64,000 nucleotides of DNA from NCBI GenBank assembly GCA_018266255.1, contig JAFEAT010000001.1:62001-126000 (forward strand), written 5' to 3'. Under the pieces are notes generated by a model. The model was not told where the DNA came from and made no database searches. It saw only the letters and a program-made list of their open reading frames with translations. The DNA comes from Cyanobacteria bacterium SZAS-4. Its GTDB lineage: Bacteria; Cyanobacteriota; Vampirovibrionia; Obscuribacterales; Obscuribacteraceae. Shown here in pieces: positions 53,211-62,551 of the stretch. The translations under genes were made by a program, and so were the position numbers. Every line of letters begins with the position of its first letter. Within the stretch, counting starts at the first letter, position 1.

Positions 53211-54314
53211 ATGGTTGATACAGCAGTTATTAGCAATGGATTAGACGGCATAGTCGTAGCCGAGACTCGCATCTCCGAAGTAGATGGAGCCAAAGGCAAG
53301 CTGATCATTTGCGGTCACGATTCCGAAGAGTTGGCGTTCAATTCGACGTTTGAACAGACCTGCGCGCTGCTGTGGACGACCGGCGGCTCAGAACCAGCGT
53401 CAGAAGCAGCTCTCGAAGAGAAGTTTGGCGAAGGGCGACTTGAGGCCTACGAACTCTTAAAGAAGAATCCATTCGTGCTGCGACAAAACCATCCGATGGA
53501 TGCTCTGCGCAGCGCATCGAGCCTGATGTCTAGCGGCACGCAAATCGATTGGGCTGAGTATGCACGAATAACGGCTGCTCAAGCAGTTTTCGCGGCCAAT
53601 TGGTCGAGAGTGCATCGTGGGTTAGAACTAAAATCTCCTGATGCCGGCTTGAGCCACTCGGCCGACTTCCTTCGCTTGCTGAATGACAAAACTCCTTCAA
53701 AAGCAGATAGCGACGCGCTCGACATTTACTGGACTACAATTTCGGATCACGCCCTGAACGCTTCCACTTTTACGGCAAGAGTGGTGGCATCTACAGAGTC
53801 AGATAACATAAGCGCGATTGTCGCGGCAATTGGAGCACTGAAGGGTCCACTTCACGGTGGCGCACCAGGACCAGTTTTAGAAATGCTTAACGCGATCGGA
53901 AAGCCTGAGAATGCAGAAAGTTGGATTCGCAATTCCATCGATTCTGGAAAGCGCATCATGGGCATGGGTCATAGAATCTATAAAGTACGCGACCCACGCG
54001 CAGCGATTTTCGAAAAAGCAATTCGCCAGTTAGAAGCATCGGGGGCACCCGCAAGCAGACTGTCCCTCGCTCGGGCAGTGGAATCACAAGCAGAGAAAAT
54101 CCTGGCTGAAAAGCATCCTGATCACCCACTCAAAGCGAACGTCGAGTTTTACACGGCGGTACTCCTCGACGCAATCCATATTCCTGATCATCTATTCAGC
54201 TCAATGTTCGCTGCCGGACGAGTCGGTGGATGGTTGGCTCACATAGCCGAACAACGCTTGCACGGGCGTTTGATCCGTCCAGCCTCTCGCTACACGGGTC
54301 CAATGCCTCGTTAA
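53211..54314 (+). CDS. Citrate synthase (type II-like, short)
   Basis: 367 residues. It condenses acetyl-CoA (or propionyl-CoA) with oxaloacetate. Catalytic residues are H215 in GPLHGGAPG and H254 in GMGHRIYKVRDPRA. The third, usually Asp in N-V-D-F-Y, is E312 in NVEFYTAVLL; Glu occurs here in a known subgroup of short bacterial and methylcitrate-like citrate synthases. C-terminal signature GRLIRPASRYTG. It heads a two-gene unit with the HTH fusion 32 nt downstream and is divergent from aceA, so it probably feeds the TCA/glyoxylate cycle. Confidence 0.93.
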   Translation: MVDTAVISNGLDGIVVAETRISEVDGAKGKLIICGHDSEELAFNSTFEQTCALLWTTGGSEPASEAALEEKFGEGRLEAYELLKKNPFVLRQNHPMDALRSASSLMSSGTQIDWAEYARITAAQAVFAANWSRVHRGLELKSPDAGLSHSADFLRLLNDKTPSKADSDALDIYWTTISDHALNASTFTARVVASTESDNISAIVAAIGALKGPLHGGAPGPVLEMLNAIGKPENAESWIRNSIDSGKRIMGMGHRIYKVRDPRAAIFEKAIRQLEASGAPASRLSLARAVESQAEKILAEKHPDHPLKANVEFYTAVLLDAIHIPDHLFSSMFAAGRVGGWLAHIAEQRLHGRLIRPASRYTGPMPR

Positions 54315-54346
54315 AGCACTGCCAATGCTGTGAATGAGGATTTGTC

Positions 54347-55585
54347 GTGTCTGATGACGACGAAAAATATCTAACTGGAGCGCAAGCCGCAGAATTTCTC
54401 GGAGTAAAATCCGCGACTTTGTACGCCTATGCAAGCCGGGGCATGATCGAATCCATGCCTGCTGAGAGTGGGCGAGAGCGTGCTTATCGGCTGACCGATC
54501 TGATCAAGCTCAGGCAGTCTGCACGCGGTTTTAAATCTCCGAAAGATCAAGAAATTCCAACTTGGACAGGGCCAGTGATCAAGTCAGCGATCACTGAGAT
54601 TCGCAATGAAGGGCATCGATATCGTGGACAAGACGCTATCGATTTAGCGCGGCAAGGACATCCCTTCGAATTGGTGGCAGAGCTGCTCTGGGAAACGGAT
54701 GCAAGCCAAACGGAGTGGCAAATAACCAGACCGCTTGCGCTACCAAAACAGATCAAAAATTTGGCATCTGCCGAAGTTGATTATCTGGATCTTGTCAAAG
54801 TGTTGATTGCATCTGTTGAAATTTCTGACCCTGTGACACGAAAACTGCTGGGAGATGATCTCTTCGCCACAGCCAGACGCTTAATCGTGACAATGGCTCT
54901 AACTCCGGGTCTTGGCGAGAACAGCGAGGGATATATTTCGGATGCGAAATATCCAATTGCCCAAACGTTACTTGCTTCACTTCGTGCATCGCGCTCACGC
55001 GAGAAAGCGGCAGTTGTGAATTCAGCGTTGGTGCTGTGCGCCGACCATGAATTGAACGCGTCTGCTTTAGCGGCGCGCGTTGCGGCATCTTGCGATGCCT
55101 CGCTCTATTCTTCGCTTTTGAGCGCAGTCGGAACATTCAGTGGCAGCCTGCATGGTCTCGCGAGCAGAAGAACTGAAAACATCGTCAGTAATTCAATGAA
55201 ATTCAAAAGCACCAATGCCTGGCTGAAAGACTATCTGAAACACAGTGAGACGATCCCCGGATTCGGCACAGAACTGTACGAGCATGGAGATCCACGCGCG
55301 CGATTTTTGCTAGACGCCGCGCAATCGATCGCCAATAAAAATTCCAATCTCAATCGGCTTTTCGAAATCGTGGAATCAGTCGGAGAGCAAATTGGCATCA
55401 AACCCAATCTTGATATTGGACTGGCCGCGATTACATACGCGCTGTCTCTGCCACCAGGATCAGGCTCAACACTTTTCGCCGTAAGCCGCACCGCAGGCTG
55501 GATCGCGCACGCATTCGAACAACGCGCATATGGCGGCGTAATTAGACCGCGAGCAAAATATATCGGCAAGACAACGAAAGACTAA
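54347..55585 (+). CDS. HTH-citrate synthase fusion, likely catalytically dead
   Basis: 412 residues from a GTG. Residues 8-65 are a MerR-like winged helix: LTGAQAAEFLGVKSATLYAY, then SRGMIES and RAYRLTDLIKL. The rest is a citrate-synthase fold: H269 in GSLHGLASRR and D356 in KPNLDIGLAAI are kept, but the second catalytic His, found in the usual G-F-G-H-P-L-Y, is T308 in GFGTELYEHGDPRA. It therefore probably cannot condense and may serve as a transcription factor that senses oxaloacetate, citrate or acyl-CoA. The repeats at 53057-53153 are candidate binding sites. Proteins with this fusion and an intact His occur in other bacteria. Confidence 0.85.
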   Translation: MSDDDEKYLTGAQAAEFLGVKSATLYAYASRGMIESMPAESGRERAYRLTDLIKLRQSARGFKSPKDQEIPTWTGPVIKSAITEIRNEGHRYRGQDAIDLARQGHPFELVAELLWETDASQTEWQITRPLALPKQIKNLASAEVDYLDLVKVLIASVEISDPVTRKLLGDDLFATARRLIVTMALTPGLGENSEGYISDAKYPIAQTLLASLRASRSREKAAVVNSALVLCADHELNASALAARVAASCDASLYSSLLSAVGTFSGSLHGLASRRTENIVSNSMKFKSTNAWLKDYLKHSETIPGFGTELYEHGDPRARFLLDAAQSIANKNSNLNRLFEIVESVGEQIGIKPNLDIGLAAITYALSLPPGSGSTLFAVSRTAGWIAHAFEQRAYGGVIRPRAKYIGKTTKD

Positions 55586-55685
55586 ACCTTCTCAATAGAC
55601 TTCCAAACTAGACTTCTAAAGTAAGGTTGTAAAACCAAATCGTTCCGAAAAGTGATACAGTACGCTTCTCTGAAGAGGACTCTGT

Positions 55686-56633
55686 ATGAACCAGAAGCAG
55701 ACACACATACTGATCGCGCTTGGGCTTGCACTCCTGTCGCAAAGTACTTGTGAATCGGCGTATGCCAAAGCGAAAGCCACTAAAGCCGTCAACGAAAATA
55801 TCAAGAGCAGCTCCGCGGAGCAGCAAGAAATCGCAGTTCGGAATGTGCTCATTGCCCTTGAAAAGGCTTTATCTTCTAAAGGCGAAGGTGCGGGTTTGCT
55901 CTTCGCTGAAAACGCGTTGCACATCGATCAAGCTGGCGAAGAAATTCGAGGACGTGCAGCGCTGCAGGCACGATTTGACGAACAACTAAAAACATCGGCG
56001 GCGGCAATCGGGTTACATCCTGAAAGCATAACGTTCCCAGCGGAGAATGTCGCATTGGTTGTCGGCGAAGTTAGTCGCAAGCAAGAAGAAACATATTTAC
56101 CAACAACACGCTTCTCTATGGTAATGGTTAAAATTACTGGCTCGTGGCTGATCAACCAGGTAACAGAAACAGCTATGCAAGCGGCTCAAATGGAAAGTCG
56201 ACTGCAACAATTAGACTGGCTCATCGGCACCTGGTCAACAGATAAATCTGATTCTTCCGCAGAGATGAAAGTTGAATGGTCACCTCAGGGAAAAAAATTC
56301 ATCACCTCAAAATACACTCTGAACAAAACCGGAAAATCTCCACAAATCGACAGTCATGTTATCGGTTGGGATCCACAGCGACGCTGCATAGTCTCATGGC
56401 ACTTTGACAGCAACGGTGGCTTCGGTACAGGCATCTGGAGTAAACAACCGAATGAGAACACATGGAAAGTTGATTTCACGGGAGTAGCTGGAGATGGCAG
56501 CAACATGACCGCAAATAATACGTTCTCGCAGAAGTCCACTGACGAATTCGTCTGGCAATCGACTCATCGAAGTTTAGATGGCGTTGCGATTGCCGATACC
56601 GATCCGATTACCGTGCGAAGAATCAAACTTTAA
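55686..56633 (+). CDS. Secreted protein with NTF2-like (SnoaL) and lipocalin-like domains
   Basis: 315 residues with a signal peptide (ILIALGLALLSQSTCESAYA). Residues about 45-155 have the SnoaL/DUF4440 pattern: AVRNVLIALEKALSSKGEGAGLLF (read over 47-70), GRAALQARFDE, then a beta-sheet and RFSMVMVKITGSWLINQV. Residues 170-315 form a barrel-like domain with LDWLIGTWSTDK, SHVIGWDPQRRCIVSWHFDSNG, and TFTG-type strands, as in DUF1579/heme-free lipocalins. Such two-domain proteins recur in soil bacteria; ligand unknown. A GAGGA site precedes the ATG. Confidence 0.75.
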   Translation: MNQKQTHILIALGLALLSQSTCESAYAKAKATKAVNENIKSSSAEQQEIAVRNVLIALEKALSSKGEGAGLLFAENALHIDQAGEEIRGRAALQARFDEQLKTSAAAIGLHPESITFPAENVALVVGEVSRKQEETYLPTTRFSMVMVKITGSWLINQVTETAMQAAQMESRLQQLDWLIGTWSTDKSDSSAEMKVEWSPQGKKFITSKYTLNKTGKSPQIDSHVIGWDPQRRCIVSWHFDSNGGFGTGIWSKQPNENTWKVDFTGVAGDGSNMTANNTFSQKSTDEFVWQSTHRSLDGVAIADTDPITVRRIKL

Positions 56634-56643
56634 GGCAAGCCGC

Positions 56644-57411
56644 ATGAAGACGTTACACTTGACACTTAAGGCGACAGTGCTTGTTGTGGTCATGCACGGT
56701 GCGACCATCGTGCAGTGCTTCGGACAGAGTGGCTATTCTAACTATGGTGGCTTTCAATCCTACACCAATAGCGGTGGCAGGAATTACAACACAGGCATGG
56801 TTGGTCGCGCACCAAACTATGCCTATAACAACACCGGTTTCGCGGGTGTAAGCCAGACTTCGTCAGGCAGATCATATTCCATGACGAACTCTAGCAATGC
56901 AGCACGGGCACTTGGTCAAAAAGTCAACAATGTCATGTCGGCGATGCTACCAGCTGCGGTGCAAGCGCAACAGATGATGGGTCAATCAGCATCGATGAGT
57001 GGTGGAATGCTTCCCAGCTCTCCCAGGCAAGAACTGATGCGCACGTTTTTCGAGGGCGGGTCGCCTCAATTTTCTGGTTCAAATTACTCCAACACGCAGA
57101 ACACTGACACTTCCAGTGCGACAAGCACCGCTTATTCCAACTATCAACGCGCAGAAAACGAAGCGACAAAAGCTCGCAACGCGGCACAACGAACGCGCTC
57201 GTACGATAAGGACCAATGGCATCGAAAAAATAGTGCCAGCCAGGCTGAATATGCAGCAAACAATGCCAACTATGCGGCTCAACGGGCCGAGTCAGCTGCG
57301 TATTCAGGAGACTCGCAGGCTCGAGGTTATGCCAGCCAGGCACGCGCCGCAGCCAACCGAGCCAGAGCAGACGCGAACCGGGCCCGCTACAACGCCGATA
57401 CCATGAGCTAA
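56644..57411 (+). CDS. Secreted low-complexity protein
   Basis: 255 residues from the ATG at 56644. Signal peptide TLKATVLVVVMHGATIVQCFG. The mature part is rich in Ser, Gly, Tyr, Asn and Gln (GYSNYGGFQSYTNSGG, then SSNAARALGQ) and ends in an Ala/Arg/Tyr-rich helix with repeats such as YAANNANYAAQRAESAAYS and RAAANRARADANRARYNA. It looks like a cell-surface or matrix protein. A tandem 18-bp duplication covers its stop codon. It is 10 nt downstream of the preceding secreted-protein gene and may be in its operon. Confidence 0.65.
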   Translation: MKTLHLTLKATVLVVVMHGATIVQCFGQSGYSNYGGFQSYTNSGGRNYNTGMVGRAPNYAYNNTGFAGVSQTSSGRSYSMTNSSNAARALGQKVNNVMSAMLPAAVQAQQMMGQSASMSGGMLPSSPRQELMRTFFEGGSPQFSGSNYSNTQNTDTSSATSTAYSNYQRAENEATKARNAAQRTRSYDKDQWHRKNSASQAEYAANNANYAAQRAESAAYSGDSQARGYASQARAAANRARADANRARYNADTMS

Positions 57412-57434
57412 TCGCTCGATACCATGAGCTAATC
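57396..57434. repeat. Tandem 18-bp duplication across a stop codon
   Basis: CGATACCATGAGCTAATC occurs at 57396-57413 and again at 57417-57434, 3 bp apart. The first copy encodes the last residues and stop of the low-complexity protein. Confidence 0.85.
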
Positions 57435-57470
57435 CAGTTCTCAGACAAAGATCGGGGTTCTCGGGTATAT

Positions 57471-58529
57471 TTGAGCGGTTGGCGCGGCTTACTAGTTTTC
57501 GTGGTGAACGATATCTACTCCTCGAAATTGTTTGGATCAAAAAGTGTTTTCGATTGCTTTACGGCAGTCGCCCTTGCGTTCACTGTAACCACTACTTCTT
57601 TATGCTGCTCGCCCCGAGCGACCTGTAGCGAACAAACGAGCATCGCCGCAGTTGGCAGCGCTTTAACCAACAGCGCTTCGACGCCTCCTGAAGCCAGAAG
57701 TAATCTAGTAGATCGGCCGAAGCGAGAATTATTCGCTTCGATGAATATGGATTCTCTGGATTTTTCCACCAGAGAATTGTCAGAGCAACTCGAGATTTAT
57801 CCGATGTTGCAAGAGCTCTATCAAGCAAAGAACACTAGCGAACAACGAAAGAGTTTGTTGAGGCAAAAAATTCAAGAAACGATTTTGGAAAGTTACTTCG
57901 ATGCAGAAAGTGTAAAAGCTGAAGCAGATAGAGAAGAGCTGCGGTTGTCGCTTGTAAGAGAATCACTTATTTCGCGACGCGACCGGAATGTGGAAATAAA
58001 CAACGCCGGCAACTTTATTCTTTCAGGCACATTGAACACGGTTGGTGCAGCACTTGGTTTTCCGAAAAGTGCAAATCCATTTTCAGGTAACTTAAATCAG
58101 CTGCTCGGTGGAGTGGTATCAACAGGCATGTCGATGTACGCGTTGAAACAAAACGCAGGAGGAAAAACGGCAGGCAAAGGTGCTCCGACTATCTTGGCTG
58201 AATTATTCGGGCGGCCGACTGATTTCAGAACGACCTATCCCGAAAGTGTCTGGCGATTCTTGCATGGCAAATCGCTGGATGTTCCAGAGAAAACTCGATT
58301 GCAACTCCTGGAAGAAGGGTGGATCAGTCGCCACTATCTAGAGCCACACGGTTCAGCGCTTGAAAAAACAAAAATTGATGCAGTATGCGGAAAGCCTGGA
58401 ATACGAATGTCGATCAATGACATAAGCGATCAAATTAGTATGATTTCGGAAATTGAGGGCGTTACAGAGTTGATGGATCACCACTTACGAGATCTACTTC
58501 GGATGATCGATTCGGACTTGAACATTTAG
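57471..58529 (+). CDS. Uncharacterised protein with hydrophobic N-terminus
   Basis: 352 residues if the TTG at 57471 is used; a GTG near 57503 is an alternative. After a hydrophobic segment (CFTAVALAFTVTTTSLCC) that may be a lipoprotein-like or ordinary signal, residues 85-170 are helical (ELSEQLEIYPMLQELYQAKN, RKSLLRQKIQETILESYF) and contain a Gly-rich hydrophobic hairpin (GNFILSGTLNTVGAALGFP, GNLNQLLGGVVSTGMSMYAL) that could insert in a membrane. I do not recognise a family or a catalytic motif. Confidence 0.6.
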   Translation: MSGWRGLLVFVVNDIYSSKLFGSKSVFDCFTAVALAFTVTTTSLCCSPRATCSEQTSIAAVGSALTNSASTPPEARSNLVDRPKRELFASMNMDSLDFSTRELSEQLEIYPMLQELYQAKNTSEQRKSLLRQKIQETILESYFDAESVKAEADREELRLSLVRESLISRRDRNVEINNAGNFILSGTLNTVGAALGFPKSANPFSGNLNQLLGGVVSTGMSMYALKQNAGGKTAGKGAPTILAELFGRPTDFRTTYPESVWRFLHGKSLDVPEKTRLQLLEEGWISRHYLEPHGSALEKTKIDAVCGKPGIRMSINDISDQISMISEIEGVTELMDHHLRDLLRMIDSDLNI

Positions 58530-58577
58530 CACGCGTCTATGCTGAGCAAGTTCATAATTCAAAAACGACCAATGGTA

Positions 58578-59273
58578 TCAATGAAGATGCTCACCAAAAA
58601 ATTTTAGAATTCGCGCTTGCGTATCAGTGGCAGAAGGTCCATGGTGTCCCATTCCCACGCGATTGACGATCCACCCAGCAAATCCATGATGGTCATTTAG
58701 AAATCCATGACTGGCGTTTGGATATTCCTTGACGTCGTGCGGAACATTCGCGCGTTCGAGAGCATTCTCCAATTTCGCAGCGGCACCAGGTAATGTCGGG
58801 TCAACTGCACCGAAGCTACCGATAACTGGGCATGCGCCTTTCAGAACCGGATCAAGATCTTCTGGCATACGACCGTAGTTGATACTAGATGCGGAAAACC
58901 CGCGTTGGGCAGTCAGAAGCGCAAATGATCCACCCATACAAAATCCGATCACCCCGACTTTTCCTGTGCAATTTTTGCGTGCAGCTAAATTCGTTCGCAT
59001 TGCCTCAATGTCTTCAAACGAAGGTCCGCTCTGACTCACAATATCTTGAAAAACACTTCGAATGCACATGAGTTTATTGCCCCAGGAAAAGAGATCTGGA
59101 GCAATTGCAATGTAGCCAGAAGAGGCAAACCAATCAACGTGATTGCGACAATCACCCGACATTCCAAAGATATCGTGAAGAACAACTACACCCGGCCACG
59201 GCCCGCTGCCTTCTGGTTCTTTTAAGTAAGCGTGAAGATGGTGTTGCGCGGAGTCGACTTCGATTTCAGCCAT
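58578..59273 (-). CDS. Dienelactone hydrolase family protein
   Basis: 231 residues, the normal length of the family. Oxyanion strand GVVVLHDIFGMSGDCRNH, nucleophile C112 in GFCMGG (Cys instead of Ser, as in dienelactone hydrolase), an acid near D173 in GAVDPTLPG, and His about 200 in ASHGFLND give the Cys-Asp-His triad. It may hydrolyse lactones or esters of small acids. Ribosome site AGAGG. It is divergent from the TPR gene at 59436. Confidence 0.92.
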   Translation of the reverse strand: MAEIEVDSAQHHLHAYLKEPEGSGPWPGVVVLHDIFGMSGDCRNHVDWFASSGYIAIAPDLFSWGNKLMCIRSVFQDIVSQSGPSFEDIEAMRTNLAARKNCTGKVGVIGFCMGGSFALLTAQRGFSASSINYGRMPEDLDPVLKGACPVIGSFGAVDPTLPGAAAKLENALERANVPHDVKEYPNASHGFLNDHHGFAGWIVNRVGMGHHGPSATDTQARILKFFGEHLH

Positions 59274-59435
59274 ACGAGCCTCTGAAGATTTCCTGAAGTT
59301 GATCTCTGGTATGGCAAGATATTACCATCATCGGACCAAATCCAGGTTGTCAGCACGACGCGACCGTTTCGGGTCATCCGTTCGGCACAACAATCAAACT
59401 TGTTATAAGATACGTCCTGACATGGAGGAAGGATT

Positions 59436-60491
59436 GTGCAGAAACAGCTGCAGCAGATTATCGACAACATAGATGCGGGACTCACCGGCGATGATACAAA
59501 AGACGTCGAGTATCTTCACAACTGCGCCGAGAAATACAAAGACGAAGCGCACCAGATGGAAATTCGTCGCCACATTGGTCGCCATCTAGCAAAACGATTG
59601 AGTGATGAGCAGCAAAAAGAATTTAGTGCTGCGTATCAATCTGACTTAAATCGCATGAAGCAGACGCTGGGCGAAGCTCTCATGCTAATTAAGGCGAAAG
59701 ACATTCCAGCTGCTGAAAAACTTTTGGCAGACAATGGACTTTCTGACGGCATGTATGAAAACGTAATGAACGATGATACGGTGACTACATATCTTGAATT
59801 CGAAAATCCCGTCGAAGAGGCATACTACAAAGTCAAATTCCAACCCGAAAAACGTATCATGGACGTTGGTTTGCCGTTTCGGACGTCCTATCAACTGGCG
59901 GCTTTCATTGCGGTTGAGAACAAAGAATTGGACCGCGCTCTGCGCATTCTCGACACAGGCATCAAGCGATGCCCGTTCGCAGCCGATCTAATTTTTGAGC
60001 GCGGCGAAGTTTATAAAATGCAGAATCGACTTCCAGAATTGTATAAAACGATGACGGAGAACTCTTCTTACTTTTACCGCAGAGGCGACATTGCGCACTA
60101 TTTTCGCAACATCGGCTGGTACTTCAGTAGCGAAAAAGATTGGGATGCAGCGATTTGCTGTTACGCCACGAGCGCGATGTGGAAATCGCACCCAATGGTG
60201 AACAACGAACTCACTTACATAGAGCAAGAAAGCAAACGTCCTTTTGATGACATAAACAATCTCATTCAGGACCCTGAACAATGGAAAGCAGTTCTCGCAA
60301 AACATTCGCTCAACATCATTCCGGTAGATCCGTTGTGGTTAGAGCTTTTTATGTACGTAGGCGAACAAGCAGAGACAGCCGGGCAATTCGCTTACGCAGC
60401 AAACTGCTATCACTTGCACCACGATCTAACAGAGAGTGCGGAGTCCAAGGCGCGCCTGGAAGCATGCGTTGCGAAACTTCCTAATACCTGA
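59436..60491 (+). CDS. TPR-like cytosolic protein
   Basis: 351 residues from a GTG with GGAGGAAGG. All-helical; TPR-type units can be seen at ALMLIKAKDIPAAEKLLADN, ALRILDTGIKRCPFAADLIF, ERGEVYKMQNRLPELYKTM, and WDAAICCYATSAMWKSHP. The middle segment (FENPVEEAYYKVKFQPEKRI) is more beta-like. No signal peptide or catalytic motif. Similar proteins with this mixture of TPR and short domains are present in pathogen-like and Obscuribacter-like genomes. Function unknown. Confidence 0.72.
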   Translation: MQKQLQQIIDNIDAGLTGDDTKDVEYLHNCAEKYKDEAHQMEIRRHIGRHLAKRLSDEQQKEFSAAYQSDLNRMKQTLGEALMLIKAKDIPAAEKLLADNGLSDGMYENVMNDDTVTTYLEFENPVEEAYYKVKFQPEKRIMDVGLPFRTSYQLAAFIAVENKELDRALRILDTGIKRCPFAADLIFERGEVYKMQNRLPELYKTMTENSSYFYRRGDIAHYFRNIGWYFSSEKDWDAAICCYATSAMWKSHPMVNNELTYIEQESKRPFDDINNLIQDPEQWKAVLAKHSLNIIPVDPLWLELFMYVGEQAETAGQFAYAANCYHLHHDLTESAESKARLEACVAKLPNT

Positions 60492-60498
60492 TCGAGAG

Positions 60499-61455
60499 CT
60501 AACTTGATTCAGTCGATTCCGAGTCCCAGTCTTGAATCTGCTCGATTAAACTGATGAAGCCTGCGACCGATTCCGCAGAAGCAATTTCCGCCGCTTTATT
60601 CATGCAAGCTTTCGCCTCGTTGAATTTGGAGCGCAGCGTATTGATTCGACCTAAACCAATCCAGGCGTTTGCGTAATGTGGATTGATCTTGATTGCATCA
60701 GCAAAGTGTTCTTCTGCCGGTGTAAGGTCCCCGCTTCTCAAATAGATGTGACCAACGTTACTGTAAGGCCATTCAAACTCTGGGTACTTTTCAATTAGCC
60801 CCAGAAATATTTTCTTAGCGGCACGCGGATCAGACTCCATCAAGTTGAAGCCTTGAATATTCAACTGTTCAGCCATCAACGGAACTGGATAGCGAGGCAC
60901 GGTTGTGCGCAAATATTGCAGCGCTGACGTGCCAGTAATTCCCTCTTTGTCCATATCGATGGCTCGTTTAAGTGCTTCACGAGCCAATTCAGTCCAGCCA
61001 CACGTTCTATATTTCTTTCCGAGCTCAAAATACTCTTCGGCGCTTAGTCCCTTAGGAACATTCCGCGGTGGTAGTGGAGCATCATAAGCCTCGCCAATTG
61101 AACTCGCCGCAGTTTTCGCAAGCTGATCTAGAACCTCGTCAGACACTGCGCCACGCAACGGCTCCAGCGCCGCCATCAGTTTTTCCGATAAGCCCGCGCG
61201 GTCGGTCTTCGCATCTTCAGCGATTTTCATAAGCTTCAAAGCAAAGTCTTTACCAGCGTCGGCACTTAGAGAGAATTTCTCGTCGACACTCAAGTCATTA
61301 AATTGTGGATCGCCAAACTTTATTGACGGCGACAATCGATCGTTTGCTTGCGTAGCGAGATCAGTTCGGCCCATCAAAATGTAGAGAACCGAAAGCCGAC
61401 GATATTCTTGTTCGGATAGTCCATCAGGCAGGACAAGCGGTGGAATCTTGATCAT
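60499..61455 (-). CDS. TPR protein
   Basis: 318 residues. Several TPR units: SAEEYFELGKKYRTCGWTEL, REALKRAIDMDKEG, PYSNVGHIYLRSGDLTPAEE, HFADAIKINPHYANAWIGLG and INTLRSKFNEAKACMNKAAE. The first 130 residues have weak similarity to YRRLSVLYILMGRTDLATQA-type units. No signal peptide. It probably is a scaffold. It converges with the TPR gene at 59436 after 7 nt. AAGGATCGC ribosome site. Confidence 0.85.
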   Translation of the reverse strand: MIKIPPLVLPDGLSEQEYRRLSVLYILMGRTDLATQANDRLSPSIKFGDPQFNDLSVDEKFSLSADAGKDFALKLMKIAEDAKTDRAGLSEKLMAALEPLRGAVSDEVLDQLAKTAASSIGEAYDAPLPPRNVPKGLSAEEYFELGKKYRTCGWTELAREALKRAIDMDKEGITGTSALQYLRTTVPRYPVPLMAEQLNIQGFNLMESDPRAAKKIFLGLIEKYPEFEWPYSNVGHIYLRSGDLTPAEEHFADAIKINPHYANAWIGLGRINTLRSKFNEAKACMNKAAEIASAESVAGFISLIEQIQDWDSESTESS

Positions 61456-61507
61456 GCGATCCTTCTGGAGCTAGCAACGCCTAACGCTACCTTATTGTCG
61501 CAGAAAT

Positions 61508-62464
61508 TTATAAGGATTTTGAAGGCGATTGTAGATCCAATTCCCAGGTTTGCGCCACCAGATCATGACCAAAACTGTGGTGTTTTTCTTCATCAATAAG
61601 ATGAAAGCCTGCTCGCTCGTAAATTCTTCTTGCTCGATGAAGAATATCATTAGTCCAAAGTGTGATTTTCTTGTATCCAACTAGACGTGCAAAATTGATG
61701 CACTCTTCTACCAGGCGATTTCCAACACCTAAACCTCGCGCCGACGGCTCGACGAGCAAGAGTCGAAGTTTCGCAACAGCTCGCGATTGTTTGACCAGAA
61801 ATACGGAGCCAATTATTTCGGAATTCTTTTCGGCGATCCAACATCGCTCCCGATCTGCATCGAAGTTTCTAAGAAATTTGGCGACTATTTCTGCAACGAG
61901 AGCTTCGAATTCTGAATTCCATCCATATTCTTGTCCATACAAAGCGCCGTGTCGATGAACGACCCAGCCCATGTCGCCGGGCTGATGAGTTCGCAATATG
62001 TAAGGAGAGGCTTGATTGCTTGAAACATCGAGAACAGACTCGATAGTCTTCATCGCGTTTAAAAGTCGCTTTTGCTCAGACTCGGAAATATTTTTCAGCA
62101 TCTGGTCGATTTGATCGCGGGAGCACGATTCAAGTCTTGCCACCTCAGATTGACCACGTTTAGTTAGCCGAATCAAAATTTGTCGACCGTCACTTTCAGA
62201 GGCTTTGCGTTCCAGAAATTTCTGCTCTTCGAAATTCGCAAGAATTCGACTTAAATAACCAGCGTCCAAACCGAGGTCTCGTCCCAATTCCTTGGCAGTT
62301 GGTTGTGTGCGATGAGCCAGTTCATATAGCACGCGCACTTCGCTCAGAGAATAGCCGCTGTTCAGCAGACTCTCTTGCAGAACACCGATCTGTTTCGTGT
62401 AGAATCGGTTGAAATGGCGAACGGAATCAGTTCGCGCAGAACGGTCGCGCAAGTTAATTGTCAT
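61508..62464 (-). CDS. MarR regulator fused to GNAT acetyltransferase
   Basis: 318 residues. Residues 1-150 are a MarR winged helix (SEVRVLYELAHRTQPTAKEL, YLSRILANFEEQKFLERKAS, then GRQILIRLTKRGQSEVARLE). Residues 160-318 are a GNAT domain with the acetyl-CoA loop EPSARGLGVGNRLVEE and the strand-helix KKITLWTNDILHRARRIYERA ending in AGFHLIDEEK. Such fusions are a known family; the acetyl-transferase part may inactivate a toxic ligand or sense acetyl-CoA. AGAGGG site. Two nearly identical dyads just upstream are likely autoregulatory operators. Confidence 0.93.
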   Translation of the reverse strand: MTINLRDRSARTDSVRHFNRFYTKQIGVLQESLLNSGYSLSEVRVLYELAHRTQPTAKELGRDLGLDAGYLSRILANFEEQKFLERKASESDGRQILIRLTKRGQSEVARLESCSRDQIDQMLKNISESEQKRLLNAMKTIESVLDVSSNQASPYILRTHQPGDMGWVVHRHGALYGQEYGWNSEFEALVAEIVAKFLRNFDADRERCWIAEKNSEIIGSVFLVKQSRAVAKLRLLLVEPSARGLGVGNRLVEECINFARLVGYKKITLWTNDILHRARRIYERAGFHLIDEEKHHSFGHDLVAQTWELDLQSPSKSL

Positions 62465-62501
62465 CGTAAAACCCTCTGGATGACAATTATTACCACATCA
62501 A

Positions 62502-62536
62502 TTGACTTTGTCAACGGAATTAGTTGACAAAGTCAA
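62502..62536. promoter_or_regulatory. Paired MarR operators
   Basis: TTGAC-TTT-GTCAA (62502-62514) and TTGAC-AAA-GTCAA (62524-62536), both perfect 5-bp dyads, are inverted copies of each other, 22 bp centre to centre, about two helical turns. They lie 38 bp upstream of the MarR-GNAT start, as expected for autoregulation. Confidence 0.75.
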
Positions 62537-62551
62537 CTAATTTGCCTTGTG

